A stretch of DNA of 6,862 nt from Thermoflexales bacterium (GTDB taxonomy: Bacteria; Chloroflexota; Anaerolineae; J036; Brachytrichaceae): contig JAGOCU010000121.1 of the NCBI GenBank assembly GCA_017998555.1, positions 1 through 6,862 on the forward strand, given 5' to 3'. The notes below the pieces were generated by a model that searched no databases, was not told the DNA's origin, and was given only the letters and a program-made list of their open reading frames with translations. Both the position numbers and the translations under genes were made by a program. Position 1 is the stretch's first letter. Every line of letters begins with the position of its first letter. Below, in pieces: positions 1 through 6,284 of the stretch.

Positions 1-947
1 TGAGCTGGCAAAACACCTCGATCGTGTCAGGAGGCGAGACGGCCCTGGGGGGCGGGGACGTCATCGTGGCGCTTCAACCGGTCACGATCACGTTCGCGGA
101 TGGGACCGTCGCCGTGGCGCAACCGGGCTCGGAGCTGGCCTTGCTGGTCAATCGACCGGGCATCGAACTACACCGGGGCGAGGTGGAAACGTCCATTGGC
201 GCAAGCGCCCTGGCCGGCGATGACGGATCGAAATTCAGCCTGATCACCCGGCGCGGCGCCTATCGCGACCTCGGCACGGTGTTCCGAGCTCGGACCGGCG
301 CGGATGAGGACTTCCTCGCAACCGATCAGGGTCTGGTGCAGGCCGGGGTGCGCACCCGTTCGGGGGATTTGCTGAGCGCGGACGTCCGCGCCCGCGAGGA
401 GTTGGTCGTGCCCAACAACGTGACCAGGCTCGAAGTGCAACTGCAGGAGCCGCGGGCGCGGATTCAGACGATGGCCGGCGACGATGTGGCGCCGCACGGG
501 CTGTCCACCAGCGCGAGCCTGACGGTGACCGGCGTTGCCTTTGCCGGCGGTCAACTGGAAATCGCGGGTGGGTCCGTGCCCGTTCAGACCCGGGTGGCCG
601 GCGACGGGCGCTTCACCGTGCCGTTGACGGTCGCCGAAGGCGCCGTCCAGTTGCGCCTGACGGTTCACTCGGACGATGGGCGCTCGCGTTCGAGCGACCT
701 GGCCTTCACGGTTGACAGCGTTGCGCCGCCGCTTGCGTTCGCGCAGCGCGACGGGGCGGCCGGCACGATCGGTTTCTCCGGCAAGACCGAGCCCGGCGCG
801 GTCGTGATTGTCAATGGGGCAGTTCTGACCGTTGCGTCCGACGGCGCGTTTGCGGGCGAGGTCGCCAGCCCTTCCGGCGGCGTCCTGACAGCCGTCGCTC
901 GAGACCCGGCCGGCAATCAGACGGTCGCGGTGATCGTCGTCCGATAA
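1..947 (+). CDS. FecR-like domain protein with C-terminal Ig-like repeats, 5' partial
   Basis: The reading frame is open to the left edge, so the true start lies outside the window; an in-frame GTG at 24 is internal to the domain and is not a convincing start. It ends at TAA 945-947. Numbering from the codon at base 3, residues ~10-135 look like a FecR-type sensor/anchor fold: a VTITFADGT strand pair, IELHRGEVE, then FSLITRRGAYRDLGTVFRAR, which carries the GT-x-F core seen in FecR domains. Residues ~168-238 and ~250-314 are two beta-sandwich repeats; the second has the typical GKTEPGAVVIVNG and ARDPAGNQT signatures of glucodextranase-B/bacterial Ig-like modules. No membrane segment is visible in the part present. 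The protein is probably exported or surface-attached, but the signal peptide would be upstream. It converges on coaD and is unlikely to be functionally linked to it. The domain reading is fairly sure; the biological role is not. Confidence 0.8.
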   Translation, partial: SWQNTSIVSGGETALGGGDVIVALQPVTITFADGTVAVAQPGSELALLVNRPGIELHRGEVETSIGASALAGDDGSKFSLITRRGAYRDLGTVFRARTGADEDFLATDQGLVQAGVRTRSGDLLSADVRAREELVVPNNVTRLEVQLQEPRARIQTMAGDDVAPHGLSTSASLTVTGVAFAGGQLEIAGGSVPVQTRVAGDGRFTVPLTVAEGAVQLRLTVHSDDGRSRSSDLAFTVDSVAPPLAFAQRDGAAGTIGFSGKTEPGAVVIVNGAVLTVASDGAFAGEVASPSGGVLTAVARDPAGNQTVAVIVVR

Positions 948-971
948 CAGCGCTACGGTCAGAATGAACGC

Positions 972-988
972 CCACGGCTTCGCCGTGG
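972..988. terminator. Hairpin between convergent genes, possible bidirectional terminator
   Basis: CCACGGC (972-978) and GCCGTGG (982-988) form a perfect 7-bp GC-rich stem with a three-base TTC loop (GAA on the other strand). It lies 24 nt after the FecR-gene stop and 7 nt after the coaD stop, the right place for a shared terminator. The following bases are only moderately T-rich (GTCTTCT on plus, TTCATTCT on minus), so intrinsic termination may be weak. The tip is the GCGAAGC type also found in the other two intergenic hairpins. Confidence 0.5.
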
Positions 989-995
989 ACGTCTT

Positions 996-1496
996 CTACA
1001 CACCTGGTGGATGCGCGCGCTTGCGGGCCAGGGCGTCCGACACGTGGATGGGCACCAGATCGCGCACATCGCCGCCCAACGTAAACACCTCACGAACCAG
1101 GGTGGCGCTCACGAAGTTGTAGGGCGCATTGGCGAACAGGCACAGAATTTCGATGTCCTTGGCCATCCAGTGATTGGTTTGGGCCATCTGCCACTCGAAA
1201 TCAAAATCGACGCTGTTGCGCAGCCCGCGCACGATCGTCTTGGCGCCTGACTTCCTGGCGAAATCCACGGTCAGGCCGTGGTAGACGGTCACCCGGGCGC
1301 GTTCACCGCCTTCAAGATCGGTCACGGCGGTATGCGCCAGGGCCACCCGCTCGTCGACGTTGAAAAGCAACGATTTGTTCGGCCGGTCATAGATGCCGAT
1401 GACAAGCTCGTCAAACAGCCGCAACGCCCGTTGGGCGATGTCCAGGTGGCCGTGATGGATCGGGTCAAAGGTGCCGGGATAGAGCGCGCGCCGCAT
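996..1496 (-). CDS. coaD: Phosphopantetheine adenylyltransferase (CoaD)
   Basis: This enzyme transfers AMP from ATP to 4'-phosphopantetheine, giving dephospho-CoA in the penultimate step of cytoplasmic coenzyme A synthesis. The 166-residue product matches the family length (E. coli about 159). Visible landmarks are YPGTFDPIHHGH at 6-17, with the nucleotidyltransferase HxGH signature at 14-17; PNKSLLF with the conserved lysine at 41; IVRGLRN at 88-94 followed by DFDFEWQMAQTN; and VSATLVREV at 129-137, which corresponds to the ISSTxxR/ISSSLVKE motif near the C-terminus. I chose ATG 1496 because family members begin directly with an MxRALYPGTF-like stretch. A TTG at 1517 would add seven residues (MVYNRSL) and has a GGATGG sequence a few bases upstream, so it cannot be excluded. 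The stop is TAG at 996-998. It follows recG with a gap of about 107 nt containing a palindrome. Confidence 0.96.
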   Translation of the reverse strand: MRRALYPGTFDPIHHGHLDIAQRALRLFDELVIGIYDRPNKSLLFNVDERVALAHTAVTDLEGGERARVTVYHGLTVDFARKSGAKTIVRGLRNSVDFDFEWQMAQTNHWMAKDIEILCLFANAPYNFVSATLVREVFTLGGDVRDLVPIHVSDALARKRAHPPGV

Positions 1497-1524
1497 AAGG
1501 CTGCGATTGTAGACCAAAAGCCAT

Positions 1525-1596
1525 CCTGAACAGCCTCGGCCCGATCACCCTCCCGGTGCGAAGCGCGGGAGAGTTGATCGCGCCCGTTGTTTCAGG
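1525..1596. repeat. Long imperfect inverted repeat between recG and coaD
   Basis: The recG-coaD gap folds almost end to end. CCTGAACA (1525-1532) pairs with TGT-TTCAGG (1588-1596, one bulged T); CGATCA (1542-1547) pairs with TGATCG (1575-1580); CTCCCG (1550-1555) pairs with CGGGAG (1566-1571). The tip is GCGAAGC (1558-1564), a two-pair stem with a GAA loop. Internal loops separate the arms. It starts 8 nt beyond the recG stop, so it may act as a recG terminator or mRNA end, but no good U-tract follows (only TTTT at 1516-1519 on the minus strand). It could equally be a dispersed REP-like repeat or a leader structure for coaD. Confidence 0.55.
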
Positions 1597-1603
1597 ACGC
1601 CTT

Positions 1604-4228
1604 CTAGGACGCGTCGCCGTGCGATTCGCGGCGGGCCCAGAAATCGACGACCTTCTCGCGCAGCAGCTCGTGCTCTGGCTGGTCGAGTTCGGGGTCAGCT
1701 CCGGTTAGTTTCTCCGCCTGCTCCTTGGCGCGGGCAAGGAGATCGCGATCGGCGGCGGTCACGAGTTGGAACTCAGGTTCTCCACTCTGCCGTTTGCCGA
1801 AGAACTCGCCCATACCGCGCAGTTCCAGGTCCTTCTCGGCCAGCTTGAAGCCGTCCTGGGTGTCGACGATCGCCTGCAGGCGTTCATCGGTCGTGGCGCT
1901 GCTCGAATCGGCCAGGAGCAGACAGTACGAGGCATGCGCCCCGCGCCCAACCCGTCCGCGGAACTGGTGGAGCTGGCTCAGCCCAAACCGGTTGGCGCCT
2001 TCGATCAGCATGACCGTGGCGTTGGCGACATCGATGCCGACTTCGACGACCGACGTGGAAACAAGCACATCGTATTCACGGGCGGCAAAGGCGGCCATCA
2101 CCGCTTCCTTCTCGGCCGGCTTCATCCGGCCATGCAGCAACCCCAGTTTCAGTTTTGGAAACACGTCCTTCTGCAGCCGGGCGTGTTCTTCAACGGCCGA
2201 TTTGGCCTCGACCTTGTCCGACTCCTCGACCAGCGGGCAGATCACAAAGGCTTGCCGACCTTCGCCGACCTGGGCGGCGATGAAGGCATACGCCCGCTCG
2301 CGCTCGACCGGGCTGAACCAGTGGGTGGTGATGGGCTGCCGTCCCGGCGGCATCTCATCCAGCACGGTGTTGTCGAGGTCGCCCCACATCGTCAGCGCCA
2401 GGGTGCGCGGGATGGGGGTTGCCGTCATGACGAGCGTGTGCGGGTTGGCCGGTCCACTGGCCGCGCCTTTTTCGCGCAGGGCCTTGCGCTGTTCCACCCC
2501 GAAACGATGCTGTTCGTCAACGACGACCAGGGCGAGGTCCTTGAAGCGCACCCCTTCCTGGATCAGGGCATGCGTGCCAATGACCACCTGACAGCTGCCG
2601 TCCGCGAGCTGGGCGTAGATGGCTTGTTTCTCGCTGGCCTTGAGTTTGCCCGTGAGCAGGCGCACGTTGAGGGCGGGCGCGGCCTTGCGGGCCGCCATCG
2701 CTTCGAACAGTTTGCGCAGGTTGTTGTAGTGCTGCTCGGCCAGGATTTCGGTAGGCGCCATCAGGGCGGCCTGGCCGCCTACGCTCGTCACCAGCGCCAT
2801 GGCCAGGGCGGCCACGACGGTCTTGCCGCTGCCGACATCCCCCTGCAGCAGCCGGTGCATGGCAAAGGGCTGGCGCAGGTCTTTGAAGATCTCCTGGATC
2901 GCGCGCTTCTGCGCAAACGTCAATGTGTAGGGCAACGCCGCGGCGAGCCGGTCGAGGGTGGGTTCGCCCACAAGCAGGGGCGTGGCCGGCGTGGCGCGCC
3001 ACAAGGCCCGCTGGCGTTGAATCGCGACCTGCATGACGAAAAGCTCGTCGAAGGCCAGGCGCCGGCGGGCGTACTGCTGGGCGCGCAAATCGCGCGGCCA
3101 GTGCATGTCATGCAAGGCTTCGCCCAGCGGCATCAATCCGAGCGAGCGGCGCACCGACTCCGGCAGAAAGTCAGGCACCCGGGTCGGCCAGTAATCGGCC
3201 ATCCGCTTCATCACCCGGCGCAGCATCAACGGCTGCAGCCCTTCGGTGAGGCGGTAGACCGGGACGATGCTGCCGCCGGTGATCCATTCGCGCTCGGCGG
3301 GCTCATACGTGGGATTCTGGAAGACGAGCCGGCCGAGATACTCGGTCACTTTGCCCGAGATCACGATTTCACGCCCGGGCTCGAAGTTGCGCATCATCGT
3401 GTCGACGAAGCGCTCGGTGCTGAAAAAGGTGCACTCCATCATCCCCGAGGCGTCCTCGATGATGACCTTGACGATGCGCAGGCTCGAGCGGGTGACCTGT
3501 TTGCGGGCCGATGTGACCCGGGCCAGCACGGTGACCTGCTCGCCCAGCTCGAGCTGGTTGATGGTCTTGAGCGCGCTGTAGTCGTCGTATCGCTGGGGGA
3601 AGAAATACAGCAAATCGCGGATCGTGCGCACGCCGAGTTTCTCGAGCCGCTCTCCGGTGGTGGGGCCGATCCCGCTGATGCGGCTGACTGGGGCGTCTAG
3701 TCCCAGCCCCGACTCCGACGGTCGTTGACTGTCGCGGGCGGGCGCCACCCGCGGCGCTGATCGCGCGGGTTCCGGCTGACGCCGCGCGGGGACCGGCGCA
3801 GGTCGTTCTGCGCGCCGACCCTCGTCGGGTAAGGCGATCGGGGTTGCTTGCGCGGCGACCGGCTCGGGCTCGCGCCGAGGTTGGGCAACGGGCTCCCCAT
3901 TCTCAATGGGCACACGTTCGGTGCGCTGGGGTGGCGCCTCGCGCCGGGGCGGCGCGTCGGCCGGTCTGGCCGCAGGCTGGCCCTGCAGCCGCTGTATCAA
4001 GGCCTGGATCGCGGGCCGGCGGGTCTCGGCATCCGGCATCGCGCTATAGGCGCGCATCTCGCCGGCGACGGCTTCGGCAAATTCGTTGTCAATGCCGTTG
4101 CGGCTCGCATCCGCCAGCCAGGCGGCGGCAAATGAGGCGAGGCCGCGGGTCACCGCTTTGTCCTGGCAACCCAATTGGGCTTCGAGCCGCAGGATCTTCA
4201 GCAGCTTGTCAGAGGCGACGTTAGCCAT
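1604..4228 (-). CDS. recG: ATP-dependent DNA helicase RecG with N-terminal extension
   Basis: RecG is a superfamily 2 double-stranded DNA translocase that remodels stalled forks and branch-migrates Holliday junctions. The 874-residue product is about 180 longer than E. coli RecG (693). Residues 1-82 form a helical extension (SDKLLKILRLEAQLG, then AVTRGLASFAAAW) and ~83-178 a Pro/Arg/Ala/Glu-rich, probably disordered linker. The wedge region starts with RISGIGPTTGERLEKLGV (183-200) and an OB fold runs to about 310. Helicase motifs are intact: GDVGSGKT (463-470, Walker A), DEQHRFGVEQR (571-581, motif II), TATPIPRT (602-609), VEVGIDVANAT (728-738) and QFRGRVGRG (755-763). The RecG-specific TRG region is at about 782-815 (ERLQAIVDTQDGF, then LELRGMGEFFGKRQSG). 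ATG 4228 overlaps the degV stop as TGATG, with no strong Shine-Dalgarno, which points to translational coupling. The stop is TAG at 1604-1606. Confidence 0.97.
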   Translation of the reverse strand: MANVASDKLLKILRLEAQLGCQDKAVTRGLASFAAAWLADASRNGIDNEFAEAVAGEMRAYSAMPDAETRRPAIQALIQRLQGQPAARPADAPPRREAPPQRTERVPIENGEPVAQPRREPEPVAAQATPIALPDEGRRAERPAPVPARRQPEPARSAPRVAPARDSQRPSESGLGLDAPVSRISGIGPTTGERLEKLGVRTIRDLLYFFPQRYDDYSALKTINQLELGEQVTVLARVTSARKQVTRSSLRIVKVIIEDASGMMECTFFSTERFVDTMMRNFEPGREIVISGKVTEYLGRLVFQNPTYEPAEREWITGGSIVPVYRLTEGLQPLMLRRVMKRMADYWPTRVPDFLPESVRRSLGLMPLGEALHDMHWPRDLRAQQYARRRLAFDELFVMQVAIQRQRALWRATPATPLLVGEPTLDRLAAALPYTLTFAQKRAIQEIFKDLRQPFAMHRLLQGDVGSGKTVVAALAMALVTSVGGQAALMAPTEILAEQHYNNLRKLFEAMAARKAAPALNVRLLTGKLKASEKQAIYAQLADGSCQVVIGTHALIQEGVRFKDLALVVVDEQHRFGVEQRKALREKGAASGPANPHTLVMTATPIPRTLALTMWGDLDNTVLDEMPPGRQPITTHWFSPVERERAYAFIAAQVGEGRQAFVICPLVEESDKVEAKSAVEEHARLQKDVFPKLKLGLLHGRMKPAEKEAVMAAFAAREYDVLVSTSVVEVGIDVANATVMLIEGANRFGLSQLHQFRGRVGRGAHASYCLLLADSSSATTDERLQAIVDTQDGFKLAEKDLELRGMGEFFGKRQSGEPEFQLVTAADRDLLARAKEQAEKLTGADPELDQPEHELLREKVVDFWARRESHGDAS

Positions 4229-5082
4229 CAGCCGGTGACCGCGATAACCGAAAGACCCATCGGACCGACGTGCGCGGCAATGATCGGCGTGGCCAAAATC
4301 GGCGCCGCGGGCTCGACCGGGCCAAGCGCTTCAATCCGCGTCTTGAGCGCCGCCAGATCCTCAGATTGCTCGCCGCCGGTGTAGACGATAGACAGTTGGA
4401 CGATTTTCTTGTCGCCCACCCATGCCTTGATTTCCTCGACGACCCGATCGATGCCGCGCTTGCGCGTTCGGATCTTGTCGATGCCCGAGATCACGCCCTC
4501 GCGCATTTCGAGCAGCGGCTTGATATTCAGGAGTTCACCGATTCCGGCTGAAAAGGCGCTGACCCGTCCGCCCTTGCGCAGGAACTTCAAGGTGTCCACC
4601 AGGACGATGATCCGGCTGCCATGCCGGCGCGCTTCGAGCGCGGCCACGATCTCGTCGAGGGTGTGTCCGGCTCGGGCCATTTTCACGGCTTCCACCGCCT
4701 GCATGCCCAGCGCAATGGTCATGACTCCCGAATCGATTACCCGCACGTCAAGCCCCTCGGACTTCAGGTCGGCGGCGGCGATATCGGCGGCCGCGCACAC
4801 GCCGCTGGAGTGGCGGGAAATGTGAACCGAAATGATCCCCGTGGCGCCCGCGGCGCGGGCGGCCCGATACGCCTCGGCAAGCGCGCCCGGCGAGCATGCG
4901 GCGGTCTTGGGAACGTCCCTGTAGGTTGCCAATCCCGCGTAGAACTTGTCTCGGGTGATTGTGACGCCATCCTCGTAGGTGGTGCCGTCGATTTCGATCA
5001 ACATGGGCACAACGATGATGCCGTATTCAGCCACGATTTCGGGCGCCAGGTCGCAGGTGGAGTCGGTGATGACGGTGATCAT
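4228..5082 (-). CDS. DegV family fatty-acid-binding protein
   Basis: DegV/FakB proteins bind a single fatty acid; in Firmicutes they present it to the kinase FakA for phosphorylation and use in phospholipid synthesis. The 284-residue product has the family length and layout: ITDSTCDL at 5-12; KTAACSPG at 59-66 in place of the usual TSQPSPG; ISRHSSG at 88-94 in place of ISSxLSG; VIDSGVMTIALG at 115-126; DTLKFLRKGGRVS at 163-175; LLNIKPLLEM at 184-193; and HVGPMG at 271-276. Thr60, Ser93, Arg173 and His271 fall at positions that hold the fatty-acid carboxyl group in characterised FakB proteins (inferred by motif alignment). ATG 5082 gives the usual family start (MITVITDST); GTG 5091 and TTG 5094 are in-frame alternatives. 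No DAK2/FakA gene is in the window. It overlaps recG by one base, so the two are likely co-translated, although no shared biochemical role is evident. Confidence 0.93.
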   Translation of the reverse strand: MITVITDSTCDLAPEIVAEYGIIVVPMLIEIDGTTYEDGVTITRDKFYAGLATYRDVPKTAACSPGALAEAYRAARAAGATGIISVHISRHSSGVCAAADIAAADLKSEGLDVRVIDSGVMTIALGMQAVEAVKMARAGHTLDEIVAALEARRHGSRIIVLVDTLKFLRKGGRVSAFSAGIGELLNIKPLLEMREGVISGIDKIRTRKRGIDRVVEEIKAWVGDKKIVQLSIVYTGGEQSEDLAALKTRIEALGPVEPAAPILATPIIAAHVGPMGLSVIAVTG

Positions 5083-5098
5083 GGATAACACCAATTAT

Positions 5099-5103
5099 CT
5101 CCC
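5099..5103 (-). promoter_or_regulatory. GGGAG Shine-Dalgarno candidate that bears on the degV start
   Basis: On the minus strand GGGAG lies 7 nt before an in-frame GTG (5091-5089), 4 nt before TTG (5094-5092), and 16 nt before the family-consistent ATG (5082-5080). If this is the working ribosome binding site, translation begins at GTG 5091 and the protein gains three residues (287 in total). If not, the ATG has no obvious Shine-Dalgarno and may be read from a very short leader. Confidence 0.4.
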
Positions 5104-5132
5104 ATAATGGCCGTGGGAGGCTGCTCCGGTAA
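5104..5132 (-). promoter_or_regulatory. Weak candidate promoter for degV-recG
   Basis: On the minus strand TTACCG (5132-5127) and CATTAT (5109-5104) stand 17 nt apart, resembling a degenerate -35/-10 pair. A second -10-like GATAAT is at 5099-5094, without a recognisable -35. Either would start transcription within about 15 nt of the degV ATG, giving a nearly leaderless message, and would leave the GGGAG element at or upstream of the transcription start. The match is weak and rests on position (after a hairpin, before an operon) as much as on sequence. Confidence 0.25.
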
Positions 5133-5147
5133 CGGTGATGTTCTTCG

Positions 5148-5186
5148 GAAGCGATATGCCCGTGGCTTCGCCGCGGATATCGCTTC
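5148..5186 (-). terminator. Strong hairpin after the zinc-ribbon gene, probable terminator
   Basis: GAAGCGATAT (5148-5157) and ATATCGCTTC (5177-5186) form a perfect 10-bp outer stem. After two unpaired bases, CCGTGGC (5160-5166) and GCCGCGG (5170-5176) form a 7-bp inner stem with one G-T pair and a TTC loop. It begins 6 nt past the zinc-ribbon gene stop. There is no T-run after it on the minus strand, so it is not a textbook intrinsic terminator; it may terminate inefficiently, protect the mRNA 3' end, or be a repeat element. Its upper half resembles the hairpin at 972-988. Confidence 0.5.
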
Positions 5187-5192
5187 AGAGAT

Positions 5193-6257
5193 TCAGATTG
5201 ACGTCGCGGTGCCGCAATACGCGCACTTGATGCTGTTCTGTCCGCGCAGGATGGGCGCATCGAAGGGCGCGGCGCAGACCGGGCATTTGGTCGGCGCATT
5301 GGCGATTCGGGCCTTCTCGGCCTCCGAGACCGGCACAGCCCGGGAGGCTTCCAACTCGCCCGCTTTCATACGCCGCAGCGTGAGCTGCCAATCCTTGCAG
5401 TCCTGCCCGTCGATGTGGAAATGGGCCGTCGCAAAGCGCGCCCCCGGGCCATAACGGGCGTCCAGATGGTCCTCGTGGCCGAGCACCCCGCGCTTGCTGG
5501 GCTCAAGGTCGAGCACGCGCTCAAATGGTTCGTCGAGCAGCACGTCCTGAATCCGCTTCTTTTCGGTGACGATGAAAAGCGTCTTCTTTGTGGCCACTTC
5601 CTCGTTGCGCTCGAAGGCCAGCCGGCGATCCGACAGAAACAGATGACCGCTTGGATCGTCCTTCCCGTCCCGATCCCACTTCGCCTTGACCACCCGCACG
5701 AGCGACTCCCCGGCCAGCCAGGCGATCTTCGACTTGGCGGCGAGATCGAGCTGCTCGAGCGTCGCCTTCATCTTGCGTTCGAGGGCCGACACGTCGGCCT
5801 TCAGCTTCTCGAACATGCCGTCAATGGCGTCGTCGGCGGCCTTGGCCGCGGTTTCGAGCCCGGCTACCGCTTGTTCGGCCTCGGCCAGCGCCTGCGCGGC
5901 GGTGTCCAGGTTGGTCGCCTGGACGATGGCATTGTTGAAACGCCAATCGGCATCCGAGGTTCGGGCGCGCAGCGCCTCCGTCTCGCGCTCGATCGCGCTC
6001 ATCGCCTGCGGGCGAACAGCCGCCCAGTTTTCACGCGCATCGATGCACTTGCCCTCGAGATCCTTTTCCCAGGCGTAGCCGCGTTCGCGCAGTTCGGCGG
6101 CCAGTTTCAGCATGGTATTGGTCGAGCGATCGAGATCGCCGGCCTTCTCGCGCGTGCCACCCAGCAGGGCGGATTTTTGGGCCGACTGCATGCGCGTGCG
6201 CAACTGGTCGATCTTGAAGGTGACCTGGCTCATGGTCGTGAGGGATGTGTTGGTCAT
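5193..6257 (-). CDS. Uncharacterised coiled-coil, PH-like, zinc-ribbon protein
   Basis: I do not recognise a named family. The 354-residue product has three visible parts. Residues ~10-180 are Ala/Glu/Lys/Leu-rich with heptad-like spacing and almost no proline or glycine (for example AAQALAEAEQAVAGLETAAK), a probable long coiled coil. Residues ~183-302 look like a bacterial PH/GRAM-like beta fold: ESLVRVVKAKW, then GHLFLSDRRLAFE (205-217), a common opening of such domains, ending in a helix around WQLTLRRMKAGEL. The last 30 residues hold a zinc ribbon, CPVC (325-328) and CAYC (345-348), 16 residues apart. There is no signal peptide or membrane segment, so it is probably cytoplasmic, perhaps a scaffold. 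ATG 6257 is supported by GGAG 8 nt upstream. Its upstream neighbour ends 27 nt away, suggesting an operon. The function is unknown. Confidence 0.85.
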   Translation of the reverse strand: MTNTSLTTMSQVTFKIDQLRTRMQSAQKSALLGGTREKAGDLDRSTNTMLKLAAELRERGYAWEKDLEGKCIDARENWAAVRPQAMSAIERETEALRARTSDADWRFNNAIVQATNLDTAAQALAEAEQAVAGLETAAKAADDAIDGMFEKLKADVSALERKMKATLEQLDLAAKSKIAWLAGESLVRVVKAKWDRDGKDDPSGHLFLSDRRLAFERNEEVATKKTLFIVTEKKRIQDVLLDEPFERVLDLEPSKRGVLGHEDHLDARYGPGARFATAHFHIDGQDCKDWQLTLRRMKAGELEASRAVPVSEAEKARIANAPTKCPVCAAPFDAPILRGQNSIKCAYCGTATSI

Positions 6258-6265
6258 ATAGATTG

Positions 6266-6269
6266 CTCC
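6266..6269 (-). promoter_or_regulatory. GGAG ribosome binding site of the zinc-ribbon gene
   Basis: On the minus strand GGAG is placed 8 nt before ATG 6257, inside the 27-nt gap after the preceding gene. It is the clearest Shine-Dalgarno in the window and fixes the start, ruling out the internal ATG eight codons further on. Confidence 0.7.
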
Positions 6270-6284
6270 AGAACGTGCGCGGCC

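Noticed and set aside
168..668. 166-codon minus-strand frame opposite the FecR gene
   Set aside because: His/Gly/Arg/Gln-rich shadow of a plus-strand gene whose own translation shows coherent domains.
1725..2591. 288-codon plus-strand frame inside recG
   Set aside because: Ser/Arg/Thr-rich translation without any recognisable fold, overlapping both recG and the longer antisense frame; a composition artefact.
1766..3700. 644-codon open frame on the plus strand, antisense to recG
   Set aside because: It lies wholly opposite the well-conserved recG helicase core. Its translation is rich in Gly, Arg, His, Gln and Asp with no domain pattern, as expected for the antisense shadow of a GC-rich gene.
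3694..3979. Pro/Arg-rich stretch of recG considered as a frameshift
   Set aside because: The frame stays open from the helical extension into the wedge domain, and both flanks are in the same frame, so a true low-complexity linker is the simpler reading.
5107..5454. Plus-strand frame across the degV leader and the zinc-ribbon C-terminus
   Set aside because: It runs through the hairpin at 5148-5186 and over the CPVC/CAYC coding region; no domain and no ribosome binding site.
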